Program-made: the position numbers and the translations under genes
Notes under the pieces: generated by a model
The model's database searches: none
What the model saw: the letters and a program-made list of their open reading frames with translations, nothing else
Told to the model about the DNA's origin: nothing
Origin: Filosporella fistucella
Taxonomy: Eukaryota > Ascomycota > Leotiomycetes > Helotiales
Direction of reading: 5' to 3'
NCBI GenBank assembly: GCA_030077755.1
Contig: JAQJZZ010000010.1
Location: 2,170,001-2,234,000 of the forward strand
Length of the DNA stretch: 64,000 bases
Shown: positions 34,321 to 45,314 of the stretch, piece by piece
Position numbering within the stretch: the stretch's first letter is position 1
Layout: every line of letters starts with the position of its first letter

Positions 34321-35022
34321 GAAGTCCTTGATTGGTGTGATGAGCAGGGACTGGGCTACTCCAGATTGAGGGACAAGAAATAGCGAAATGAAGAAGAATG
34401 TCCATACAAGACAGAATGAACTTTATATAATATTCAATCCATCGTGTTTTACCAGGAGAATTTAAATTTTTTGTTCCCATCGTTAATATACACTCCCATC
34501 CTAACTCCTTCTCCTCAAAACGGCCCCTCTCAAAATACCCACCCACTTTCGACATTTCCCTCCGACCCACCACCAAAAATCTCTTTCCCAACTCCGAAAA
34601 TTCACGTCTTCGCCAAGCACCTCAAACCCATTCAAAAACAAACAACCTTATTCCTCAACTCGTCCCTAATCCAAATCCTTAATTTTACTACCTTGGTACG
34701 TACCAAGGAGCTGCCGTATCTGGTTCCTTGCCCGAAAAATATAGGCTTGGCATGAAGTTCTTCCCACAAAATGGGGTTGGGAATCCACTATTTGGTAAAA
34801 AGATCCAGTTAATTGAATCGTCTCCAGAGGCTGGGTTTTCTCCGCGATGGTATCATTCTTGGCGGGATATCGTTTTTTGGAAGAAAAAATTTATGATAGG
34901 GTTTCGATATGGGATTTCCTATTGTGAGATGGGATTTAAATACTTCTGTTATCCATCGCACTTTATCTGTGTTTTGTTTTTTTTACATTAGTTGAAAACA
35001 AGCGATTCTTGACGGTGCAGAA
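34321..35022. other. Intergenic between two transporter genes
   Basis: This holds the 3' end of the TRI12-type gene and the promoter of the UNC93-like gene. Open frames at 34444-34755 have simple Pro/Thr/Lys-rich composition and no support. A perfect 18-bp palindrome sits at 34691-34708. Confidence 0.5.
34691..34708. repeat. Perfect 18-bp palindrome
   Basis: CCTTGGTACGTACCAAGG is its own reverse complement. It lies 315 bp upstream of the UNC93-like start codon. It could be a binding site for a dimeric regulator. No other copy was noticed in the window. Confidence 0.6.
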
Positions 35023-36654
35023 ATGAGTGTAGACCCAGATCAAAAGCTAGCAGTCGATGCAGCGAGTGCAGACTCAGATCAAGAAACTCATACCCCACCC
35101 AAAAAAGTTTCGAGATTCACAAGATGGTTTCGCAGTCCATTATTCAACGTAATCATCGTCGGATTAATATCCTTCACACAACCAGGCATTTGGAACGCAT
35201 TAAACAACACCGGAGCAGGAGGCCAACAAGAACCGTACTTAGTTAACGGAGCTAATTCTCTAACTTTCGGGTATGAATCTACTTCCCAGTCTCCTATGCT
35301 AAAACTCTACTAAAGATAAAAAGATTAATGGTCTTCGGCTGTCCTCTCTTTGCAATCCTATCCAACAAATTCGGTTTAAAAACAATAGTTATTATTGGCA
35401 CTCTAGGCTATGCACCCTACTCAGCTTCTCTATACGTTAATAACCGCTATGGAACCGAATGGTTCGTTCTCTTCGGCGGCGTTACATGTGGGATAGCTGC
35501 CTCTGCGCTCTGGGCCTCAGAGGGCGCAATAGCATTAGGATATCCTCAGGTGAAAGACCGCGGGAAATTCAGTTCGTAGCTCCCTTTATCCAAACTATCG
35601 TTTCTGACAACGTGCAGCTGGAATCTGGCTCGGTCTCCGTGAACTCGGCCAACTCATCGGGTCTTCCATCCAACTTTCTCTAAACGTACACAAGAACCAG
35701 CGAGGAAAAGTAGGCTATTCCACCTATCTAATCCTCATCGGTCTCCAATGCGCTGGTCTCCCACTCGCATTCCTCCTCTCTCCCCCAGAGAAAGTCATCC
35801 GTTCAGACGGCTCAAAAATAGAAGACCCTACGAAAAATAAGACCGTACTCAAAGAATTCCGGCGCGCATGGGCTCTGTTAAAAACAAAGCGCATTTTTCT
35901 ACTCCTCCCTATTTTAGTAGGTTTCAACTGGAACGGAACCTATCTCTCCATCTACCTCACGAAATACTTTTCAGTTCGCTCTCGCGCTCTAGGCGCCTTG
36001 ACAAGTGGTATCGCAGCTACATTTGCGAATATTTTCTGGGGCTGGTTTCTCGATCTCAGATATTTTTCTCGACCCAAGATTGCGCGCATAGCATGGTTCT
36101 CGTTTTGTATTATTATGGTTAGTCTTTTTGGCTGGCAGATTGCGAATCAGAAATTATATCAGGGGGTTGTGCCGAAGGTGACGCTGGATTGGGATACCCC
36201 TGGTTTTGGGAGGGCGTTTGCATCGACGGTTTTGTTTAGGTGAGTTCTTTTCCCCTCTTCTTCCTACCCTTTGTAAGAAAGAAGATATTTGGGTGCAAGC
36301 TGATAATCTAGATTCATGAACGAATCTCATTACATGTTCGTATACTGGATCATTGGCACCTTCAACAATGATATCGAGACTCTCACTCTTTCCGTCGGTA
36401 TCGTCCGCTCTTTCGAATCGTTTGGTTCAGCTGTCTCCTTCGGCCTTGGTGCTGCTCATGGTGTGTCGCCAATGGCGAACTTGCTGGTTGCATTTGTGAT
36501 GTTTGTTATTTGTATTCCTACGACCTCGTTGGTGGTGTTTGAGGTGCCTGAGCATCCGGTGGAGAAAGATACTTTGATTGAAAGTTCTACGGAGGATGTG
36601 GGTAAGTTTGGGAAAGCAATCCCCGATATTGCGGCGAGGGGAGCTGAGGCTTGA
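35023..36654 (+). CDS. UNC93-like MFS transporter
   Basis: The model is join(35023..35270,35324..35571,35618..36239,36312..36654), 486 aa. Splicing of the second intron (46 bp, GTTCGT..GCAG) restores LGYPQVKDRGKFTGIWLGLRELGQ. Other family segments are FTQPGIWNALNNTGAGGQ, NGANSLTFG-LMVFGCPLF and FNWNGTYLSIYLTKYFSVRSRA. About 11-12 hydrophobic helices follow a polar N-terminus. This is the UNC-93/DUF895 group common in fungi, whose substrates are unknown. It follows another transporter gene on the same strand 700 bp downstream, with no sign of a shared transcript. Confidence 0.87.
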
Positions 36655-36800
36655 GAGGGGATGAGTGGAATATAGTACAGTAGAAACGGTGCTTGTTGAG
36701 TGTGAATTATCCATATTCTAGGCTATAGCTTCTCAAACTAGTAACATGAATAATCTGCTGCCACGCCCTACACCGAATTGTGAGCCCATAACCGATCCCT

Positions 36801-37426
36801 TTAAAATTCAGTCTGCCCATCTTGCTGACAAGTAAAACTCCCAATCGTGTTATTCCACCCCGGATTTCCGTATTTAGAAAGATCCGCATACCCCGGAAAC
36901 GAAACAATTTTATTGCAGCCGCTTGGGGAAAAGCAGATATCTGAGCAGTTATTGCTTCTGTGCTTATCATCAATATATACTTCATTACATGATTCTGTAG
37001 AGCGACTGCAGCAATGGGATAGAGAAAGAGAACATACAAATGCAGCCAACACACAGTTCCAGGCACCGGCTCCAGGGAAGAAACATTCTTATACCAAGGT
37101 GCCTTGAGAGAAGTACAGCCGTTACCTAAGGGAACATTTTGTGCTATACAGGTTCCTTTCCAATTTGCTTTTGTGCACATGATTACCTGATATCGGTCAG
37201 TTTTTGGAAATATGAATTGATGGCCTGGTGGAAAGCAAAGAAGTGAATGAGAGATGAAAAACATCAAGTAGAATTGGAGGTAGAAGGAGGGAAATTAGAT
37301 TGAAGATATATTTACAGTTCCGTTCAGAGGATTACTCTGTCGAGCTACGAGTTCTGCTTCCATTGGGATCGTGGATGCTATTGCAACCGAAGCAAGTAAA
37401 ATGGTAAGGGGGTGGAGGGGATACAT
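36801..37426 (-). CDS. Small secreted cysteine-rich protein (effector-like)
   Basis: The model is complement(join(36801..37005,37038..37186,37316..37426)), 154 aa. Residues 1-20 are a signal peptide (MYPLHPLTILLASVAIASTI). The mature protein has nine cysteines, starting VIMCTKANWKGTCIAQ and GNGCTSL. That spacing recalls a widespread family of fungal secreted proteins with a C-T-x-x-N-x-x-G-x-C start. The first intron is 129 bp (GTAAAT..TCAG). The second is a problem. With the GTATGT donor it is only 32 nt, unusually short, and keeps CWLHF. With an upstream GTGTTG donor it is 47 nt and loses that cysteine. The exon 3 frame is right in either case. Apoplastic effector or cell-wall role is inferred from class only. 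Confidence 0.65.
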
Positions 37427-38164
37427 CTCGGGACCACGATATTTCTTATTTGATTTTAAAATTGTTTATTCGATTCAAGGAAAAAGTAAACCTTATAAAT
37501 AATTCAAGATATAGTCATCTGATTATTCTCACTCAGGGTTTTCGTTTATATATCCATCATTATTACCCCACGTGCATCTCGCACTATTCGGCCTACCCCG
37601 AATAATAAATGAAAGCACCAGCTCACGTCATCAATGAGTGAGTAAATCACGAGAAATACTACCCAACTTAGGCTGAGTTCAGAAAATGTTACCATTCGAG
37701 CCGCCGGCTGATATGGAAGATGAAAAGAGATCGCTTATGGTTGTTGATGGTACTTTGTACCTGCCAAGGCAGACAATGGAATAGGGAGGGATTGGATGAA
37801 AAGGCGAGGCAGCTAGGTGTATAGAGTGGCAATATAGACATAGTAGGAATCGATAAAGGATTGCACTCGCTTCGAGATGGCGAGAGAGGGGATGATACTT
37901 GAAGATTTTTGTAGATGAGAAATGCGCAGCAAGAAAGATCAAGCGAGAAACATAACGACTACAAATAGAACAATGACCAAAAGCTCAAAAAAGAGCACAT
38001 AGATCTCTCTACTCTCCTTCCAGCAACTATTATCCCATATTTCCCTCTAATCTTTAGGAAAATCTCGCTCTCACTAGCCATCACCAAATTCCTAGCTTTA
38101 CTCATCGCGTTCCCATACACTATTTTGCGTACAGCCGGACTCATACCGGTGATCTGAGAAACAG
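37427..38164. other. Intergenic, no gene seen
   Basis: This is the promoter side of the secreted protein and the downstream flank of the dead P450. The minus-strand frame at 37679-37942 has no motif and no splice support. Confidence 0.45.
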
Positions 38165-39460
38165 CTGTCCACTGACATCGATCTCTATACTGTAAGAGCT
38201 GAATACTGTAGCTAGAGTGGCGGCGATTTCAACTTGTGCGAATCTTTTGCCCGGCAGGCACGGTTGCCTTTAGAGAAGGGGATGAATGCGCCTTTTGTGG
38301 TAATGAGAAGGATGAGGTGTTCCCTTTGATAAAATATTTGGATTCTTTTTTTTCGCGTTCTTGTTCTATATCGGAGAGGATGATTTCGATTCTGTCTTTG
38401 AAGAGCGTAACCAAAGTTCTGGAACCCAATCATCGAGATCATGTGATTTCTCTGAAAGTTTACTAGGAGAATGAGGCCAGTATCGCGGATTGCGGTGCTC
38501 GCCATGGCGTTGATATTGATCATTGTGTTCGCCGGAACAGTGCACTACTTTCCAGCAAATAAAAATGGCTGTTGGCGTTCGCTCACTGACGACATCAGGT
38601 GTCATGAGACTGAGAGTTTCATTGCTACTGACAACTACGAGTCTGTGCCATGTGTTGTTAGATCCATCTTATATATCCAAACTTTTCAGCCGTGAGCTGA
38701 CCAAGGATTCAAGCAAGTTGTCGTGAGGTGGAAAGGGAGATGGGAAAGAGTAGAAGGCAGCAGTGCGTTATGTTTGTGAATGTTCCGTGGACTGCGAAGA
38801 GGGCGAACCCAGAACTCGGCGATGAGCTTCTGTATTGTGATGTAAAGTCCTTTGAAATCAGACGGAAAGCGGGTAAGTGCTTCCACGAGGGGATCTGCAG
38901 TGTCAGGTGGGTGCATTGATGAGGGTGGAATGTTTACTTATGATGTACGTTGATCCCTCTTTGTCCGTCTCCACTGGCTTGACAAAGTCTGAGTTTCGAG
39001 AAGTGAGCTGAATATTGGCTTTCGCATTGCTGGAACCCAAGAAGATTTGTCCAAGCCTGATAATGAGATACATTTCCCCAATGTCTCCTCTGAACTTCCC
39101 AGCATAAATCAACTTCGATGACCGTACAATAGCCTGCATCTTGTTGGACTCGTGTGATAATTAATTTGAAGCGTACTTCGGCCACAGACAGTCTCGAGAT
39201 GTGTTGAAGTTGTCTATATGACAAAGCAAGAGTCTGTGGATTGCAGTCCATACGTAAACCGGATGACAGTTCACCACTAGATGCCAATGTATAAGTTAAC
39301 CCAAGAAGCAACAGACACCCTGCGAGGAGTATGTTATCAGTAACCCAGAATGGAATGCCAAATGCTTTGGCAATTGTTTTATTGCTCTGCAAGGATCGGA
39401 AGTTGTTTGCAAGCCAGAACAATAACACAACCAACAGATGGAGATATAAGTACAAACCTT
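38165..39460 (-). pseudogene. Dead cytochrome P450 gene
   Basis: The heme loop can still be read on the minus strand as KGAFIPFSKGNRAC. At about 38250 one base is missing, and the rest of the motif (KRFAQVEIAATLATVF) continues in another frame. Upstream, GKFRGDIGEMYLIIRLG and NADFVKP-like text with TSRNSDFVKPVET mark the N-terminal substrate-entry region. A hydrophobic anchor (WVTDNILLAGCLLLLGLTYTL) lies near 39350. The I helix and EXXR motifs are not readable, and stops occur throughout. It is unrelated in detail to the P450s at 16 and 62 kb. Confidence 0.7.
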
Positions 39461-40680
39461 TTGTGGCATGATGAATTGTTTCTTGACTCTGATGCGACTA
39501 ATGGAAGTGTCAAAACATCAGAGGATAATTCGCGGTGGAGCTATATATGAATAGTTCAATACAATTTGATATGTTGTCATATTTAGATGCAGAAGGGATT
39601 GCAAGGTTCATGAGGTTTGGGTAAGATGAGGCGTAAATCAAGCTCTTCCAGACCATGAATCTGCATGGATTACCACGGACGATCCAATAATAATCTTGAA
39701 GAGGCAAGCTCTAACTAAGCGTGGCTATCGGAGTAGACGAACTTTAAGCCTATTCTGAGATTTTTACGCCTTGTCATCGCAATGGTGTTTGTTATTACGC
39801 TGGAACGAGCAGCGAGGAGTAGAGAGGAAGTTGAGACCCAATGACGAAAAAATTGTGAAACATTCAGGTCAGATTCTGGCCAGATTTCAAGAAGACTTGA
39901 CGAAGATGATCGAGGGGAAACTCATAATTGAACGGAAAGATAATCCGGTTCAATAAGATTGAAGAAGCAGATTTAAGCAATCCAAATGTCCTGGCCAAGT
40001 CAGGAAATCATTGAAGAATAGAACGCCGCGAAAAGAATAGCTAGCTACTTTCAGATGTAGATGCAAAAAGAGGAAGTTGTGGCATCCCCATCGCATCAAA
40101 TGCAGATAGAATAAAGCTATCACGAGCCAAGCAGACTAGTGCAATCGCTCAGACATCTCCAACGTTTCGAAGATTTTCTGGGGTGTTTTGGCAGAAGCTT
40201 GATTGGAATTCCCCCCAGATTTCAGACCTTTTACCCAATTTCCAGCTGATGATTGCGATAAGATTGTGGGACGAATTCCCAGCGGAATCTGAAGCGTTTT
40301 CGTCCGTTTCCGGCGCCTTGCACAACATCGGAGATATTTGAAGGCTAAATCCTCCTCCCCCATCTGTTCACATTTATCCCATGCCGGATGACGTAAAATT
40401 ATATTACCCCCAAAGAAAAAATAAGAAAAAAAGAAACATCTTTGATCTCGAATTGGAATAAGAATAGACCAAAGCCCAAAGGAAGCTTACACTCCGGGAT
40501 CGCCCGCCATTTCAATACCGCGCCATACACTAAAATTTTCCCCAGAGAAAAGCGCCCAGCCGAGCAGGGGTAGTTGGCAACTCCGAGTCATTTGCGCTGC
40601 TCCGGGCGAGAGTCACCCTTCTTTCCGCCTCCTAGAACTTTCATTCATTCTTGGATACCTTCATTAATTACCTATTCAAT
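39461..40680. other. Intergenic, no gene seen
   Basis: 1.2 kb between the dead P450 and the aminotransferase gene. The last few hundred bases contain A-rich runs and a pyrimidine-rich leader just before 40681, fitting an active promoter. Small frames at 39510-39956 and 40136-40363 have no support. Confidence 0.45.
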
Positions 40681-42236
40681 ATGCTTTCTACAGTCAGAGT
40701 TGCCAGCAGGCAAGCTGCTTCCATCCGCGTTGTCGCAAGAAGCTCCATTGCTTCTCGCCAAGCGTCAACATGGGCTAATGTGCCTCAAGGCCCTCCCGTA
40801 AGTCAATGACATCTGCAACTTGTTTACGAAGCTGTAGCTAACATGCAATAGGATGTAAGTCAATGAATCGCCATCTGAAAGCTCAATTACTGACCGTATC
40901 TGCTCTGCAAAGGCCATTTTGGGTATGTCTCAAAAGTGGATCGATTTTTCTATTATTTGTTTACTGACAGCATTTCAGGTATCACTGAAGCTTTCAAAGC
41001 CGATAGTTTCAAGGAGAAGATCAATCTAGGTATGCTATGTACTCCTCCTTCGAATTGACCATTACTGAGCGATAGGCAGGTGTTGGCGCATACCGTGACG
41101 ATCAAGGCAAACCATACGTCCTCCCCTCCGTACGAGAAGCCGAAGACAAAGTAGTATCAGCACACTTGAACAAGGAATACGCAGGTATCACTGGTGTCCC
41201 AGAATTCACAAAAGCCGCCGCAGTTCTCGCATATGGCCCTGGATCAAGCGCTCTTGACCGTCTCGTCATCACCCAATCCATCTCCGGTACAGGCGCTCTG
41301 CGAATCGGAGGTGCTTTCCTCGAACGATTTTACCCAGGTAGCAAGAAGATCTATATCCCTACACCATCATGGGCAAACCACGCCGCTGTGTTCAAGGACT
41401 CTGGTTTGGAGGTCGAGAAATACAGATACTATAACAAAGATACCATTGGACTCGATTTCGAGGGTATGGTAGCTGATATTAAAGGCGCGCCACAAGGAAG
41501 CATCTTCTTGCTCCACGCATGTGCCCACAACCCAACTGGTGTTGATCCTACTCCCGAGCAATGGAAGGAGATCAGCGAGGCAGTCAAGTCAGGCGGCCAC
41601 TACGCATTCTTCGATATGGCATACCAAGGTTTTGCTTCCGGCAACACAGATCAAGACGCTTTCCCAGTCCGCCACTTCGTCGAGCAAGGCCACAACATCT
41701 GTCTCGCCCAATCCTTCGCCAAGAATATGGGACTTTACGGCGAGCGTGTCGGCGCCTTCTCCATCGTATGTGCTGATGCTGAAGAGAAGAAGCGCGTAGA
41801 CTCGCAGGTAAAGATCTTGGTTAGACCCTTGTACTCTAACCCTCCTGTACACGGAGCTCGTATCGCGTCCGAGATTCTGAACGATCCGGCGTTGAACAAG
41901 CAGTGGCTCGGAGAAGTCAAGGGAATGGCCGATCGTATCATTACCATGCGTGCGCTGTTGAAGAAGGAGCTTGAGAATTTGGGCTCCAAACATGATTGGA
42001 GCCATATTACTAGCCAGATTGGTATGTTTGCATACACTGGTCTGACACCTGAGCAGATGGATAAGTTGGCTAAGGAGGTACGTATTCCTGTTATATTTCT
42101 GAATGTTGTATTAGAACAAAGCTGATTGTTGTAGCACTCTGTTTATGCTACCAAGGACGGCAGAATCTCGGTCGCTGGTATTACTTCTGGAAACGTGAAG
42201 AGACTTGCTGCTGCTATCCATGCGGTTAAACCATAG
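40681..42236 (+). CDS. AAT1: Mitochondrial aspartate aminotransferase
   Basis: This PLP enzyme interconverts aspartate + 2-oxoglutarate with oxaloacetate + glutamate and serves the malate-aspartate shuttle. The model is join(40681..40797,40852..40854,40913..40922,40979..41029,41080..42077,42135..42236), 426 aa. The first ~28 residues are Arg/Ser/Ala-rich without acids, a mitochondrial presequence. [20 protein letters not shown] is the conserved start; [16 protein letters not shown] and HNPTGVDPT follow. The PLP lysine lies in [16 protein letters not shown], and [13 protein letters not shown] is the C-terminal motif. Exon 2 is only 3 nt (GAT, the conserved Asp) and exon 3 only 10 nt. Both are bounded by proper splice sites and needed for frame and conserved residues. 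The gene is surely functional. Confidence 0.95.
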
Positions 42237-42776
42237 ATGGTGAATAGAGTAGACTGGGAATGGTAAACGGTAGATGGGGCTATGACTGGGGATACACATA
42301 GAAAGTCGTCCAATGTACAACATTTGAGTCCTCATCTGAGTCGTCTGATGTGAAGTCTATTGTTCAGACGATACACCGCTATTCTAGCATCAGATTGGGC
42401 AGAGCTCCCGTTTCGTTAATGAATTCCCATCCTCCTAGGGCATTGACTTGAAGTCGACATGCCATCATTTTGTGAAGATCCATGTCTCCTTGGTGTCTTA
42501 TGCCTCCCACCCACATCAATTTAACCTCATTGATCTACTTTTCAGGAGACTCGATGTTGTCACCTCTTCATCAGTGCCTCGTGCAAGCAATCCTAGCCTT
42601 TACTCTAACAAACCTAGTATCTCCCATCTAGTTTCCAACCACTTTTCTCGGATTATTTTGTCTACAAGCCTTTTTGATTTCCTTTCCGCTCACCAATGTG
42701 CCGTTCTAGAGCCTCTGCTCCCTGCCACCTTAAAGCAGTGTCATTTACGTATATCCAGCTCGGTCCCATGATTTAA
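42237..42776. other. Intergenic between convergent genes
   Basis: 540 bp holding the 3' ends of the aminotransferase gene and the next gene on the minus strand. The open frame at 42448-42771 lacks any recognisable feature. Confidence 0.45.
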
Positions 42777-43886
42777 TTACTTCCCCTTCAACCTCTCAAC
42801 ATCTTTCCCCACCTCTTCAACCTCCCTCTTCAACTCCCCATAAACCCTGGCAATCTCCCTCATAACCTTCTCCTTCTCCCCTTCCTCCCTCCCGACCCCA
42901 TACCCCCAAAGCACCCTCTCAGCATCCCCCCTCTTCTCCCTCAATCTCTCCATTCCGCCTCTTAACTCCTGCGAATAAACACTTAATGCTCCCTTCACCT
43001 CTTCCGTATAAACTAGTTTCTCTCCTTTAATGAGTTTCTCTTTGGCTTGGGATACTAATGTAGCGGCTAATAGCGATAGGTACTCAGTTCTGGCTTTGAT
43101 GTGACGAGAGAGGAGACCGTGCTTTGTTTGTTCCAAGGAAAGAATTAGGAGTGTGGTGCTAAGGTGGGAGAGAGATAGCAGGGTGGTGGTTTTGGAGACT
43201 AAGGCGAGACGACGAGTTGATAATTGGGATTTTTGGGACTGTATCGAAGACCGCAGAGAGGTGATGGTAGATACTAGTTTTGGAATTGTGCGGTGTAGAT
43301 AAGAAGGGTTGGTAGTGGGCGTTAGAATACGACAGAGTGCCAGAGCGGATGATTGAAGGTGTGCGGAGAGGAGGAGGCTTATTTGAGGGAGGTAGTGGGG
43401 GAGAGAAGCCCAGGTGGTAGTAGATTCGAGGAGGGCTTTAGAGGCTGGTGGGAGAGGTGGTGAGGTGAGCTGCGACGAGAGGAGGAGGATTAGTTCGCAG
43501 AGTTCGGGAGGGAGAGTAGTTTGGGTCTGGGAGGTTCTGCTGGACTTTCGTGTCGATATCGTTGATGTTGAAGAGGAGGGAGAGGAGAGGTCGAGATTGC
43601 AGAGAGTGGTTGTAATGAGATGATTTTTGGAGAAGCGGATTTGTGCTACTCTTAATGCCTAAGAATTAAATGTTAGTTACTACGGTATTATAGGAAATTC
43701 CGGTAGACTTGGATTGGAGGTAATAGAAGTAAGTGACAATACCACTGTCATAGCATCCCGCTCTTTTTGCGCCGGATGGTGTTTTGTGCTTCCATTGGGA
43801 TTCAATATATTTGTTGATAGCGTAGCATGTAGAGCGGCGAATCTGGGATTGCTTTGTAGTACGGAGTCATCCACTGGAGGGAGCAT
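42777..43886 (-). CDS. Conserved helical protein of unknown function
   Basis: The model is complement(join(42777..43658,43746..43886)), 340 aa. The 87-bp intron has a branch site ACTAACA and a TTAG acceptor and joins QKERDAMT to ALRVAQIRF. The start MLPPVDDSVLQSNPRFAALHATL is well formed, and the ATG at 43886 is the first in frame. The protein is Leu/Ser-rich and mostly helical. The last 100 residues are charged coiled coil (EQTKHGLLSRHIKARTEYL, then VLWGYGVGREEG and a Lys/Glu-rich end). It has no signal or membrane segment. It reads like a conserved fungal protein, perhaps cytoskeletal or kinetochore, but I cannot name it. Confidence 0.7.
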
Positions 43887-44664
43887 TGTGGTGTTCTGGG
43901 TGTTTGTTGGACAGTTGAGGAGGGGAAGTTGTTTGTTGATTTGGCGAGGCTGTGTGTTTGTTTCAGACACGGCTGAGGAAGCACTAGAACCGAAACATCC
44001 ATACTCATCGCTCTGTTCATCTTATCATTTCATCTGATTACTATTTTGAGCAATATACAATGGTTAACCCTTCCATTGGAAGGCCGAGAATTGTATGATC
44101 ATCAGATATTGCAATTGCCATGCGGAGGGAACGCTTGTCGCGTCGATTGAGCTGATTTGGGATGAAAACAGAATAGCTATACTATAGAAGAGGGATCTTC
44201 AGCCAAGATTCAGCAGTCTTCTGGTCTAACGAATTGGTACGACATCGAGGCTGTTTTCCCAGTTGACTTGAATTTAACTTGGCTCGTGGAAGCAAGATAG
44301 AGGGCATTTTGAGTTTGGGATAATTTTGTGCCTGTGGCAGGAAAGTATTGCATCTCAAATACGAATTTGATCTATTCCGACCATCGGGATTCCTGTTTTG
44401 TGGTATGCAGACATCTTGCTTTTATTGCGGTCGATTAGATGAAGATGCCCGGTCCAATACTGAGAATTGGGGGTTGTTGATTGTTTGTATTATGTTGACG
44501 CTTCAATATCCCTCCTCTAGTGAGTTTCTGTCTCTACTTGACATTGCCCTTAGCAGGAACAAAGGTCAAAGTCATTCATATATATCATCACATACGCGGG
44601 TTCCGGATATCCAATCAAAGCTTCCGTGGTCCAGTAAGTTCCCTTCACTTCCAATTCGATAGTA
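43887..44664. other. Intergenic, no gene seen
   Basis: Frames on both strands (for example 44348-44662) have no start context or motif. No repeat was noticed. Confidence 0.4.
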
Positions 44665-44754
44665 GCAGTAATTAACAGATCTCCAGATGGTTAGGATTCC
44701 ACCCTTCCATACAAATGTCAGGTGGAGGTTCGTGTTCGATTCACGGCGGTTGCA
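44665..44754 (+). tRNA. tRNA-Gly(TCC)-like sequence with intron, probably degenerate
   Basis: The anticodon arm CCACC-CTTCCA-[~10 nt]-A-GGTGG closely resembles fungal tRNA-Gly(TCC), with an intron TACAAATGTC-like insert after position 37. The T arm TCGTG-TTCGATT-CACGG and 3' acceptor half CGGTTGC-A follow, then TTTTTT 3 bp later as a Pol III terminator. The 5' side is poor. GCAGTAA pairs only partly with CGGTTGC, and about 8 extra bases precede the D arm. It may be a pseudogene or a tRNA with a damaged 5' half. Confidence 0.45.
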
Positions 44755-45314
44755 TCTTTTTTGTAGTTTTTTGCTCTTTATAAAGTTCTCCAAAGTTTTC
44801 CAAAGTCGGAGTTATTTTTTGAAGAACTCTCATGCTGGCGGGTTTTCGCCGGCAGTCAAACTTCTATTGCAGGTGGAGCCAGTCGCTTCGTGGACCTGTA
44901 GAAGCTTCTTATCTGTGTCCCCTAATTTTACACGTTTGGTGGGAAAATCGGTATACATATTAGGCACAAAATTATTTCTATACAGCCTTCAGAGGCTTAA
45001 CCTGCTCTGGACTTTTCAAAGTCATTCAGACCCCCAAGAAACAGGGAACAGCCGACAAAAACAATAACCAACTTTCCCAACACTTTGGAGTTCATCAAAT
45101 CCCATCGATATTCTCGATGTCGGTCAAATTTAAATCCCCAGGCATTATGGCTTGTAACTATCAACTTCTGTTACAAGCCACTTAGCAATTGCTGCATTTG
45201 TCCTGTCAGGTTGCTCCATCTGCACGAAATTACCAGCTTGAATGGCCGTTCAACTCAGCCGTGTTGCGCTGTTCCTCATTGGATCTACTATCCTTGAAAT
45301 TGAAACCTTGACTT
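44755..45314. other. Intergenic, no gene seen
   Basis: The long frame at 44687-45067 starts inside the tRNA-like element and has no motif, so it is taken as chance. No other feature is supported before the hydrolase remnant. Confidence 0.4.

Noticed and set aside
37679..37942. Minus-strand hydrophobic frame of 87 codons
   Set aside because: Composition is that of random AT-rich sequence, with no splice support or conserved motif.
44687..45067. Open frame of 126 codons
   Set aside because: It begins inside the tRNA-Gly-like element, has no motif, no splice sites and tRNA-derived first residues.
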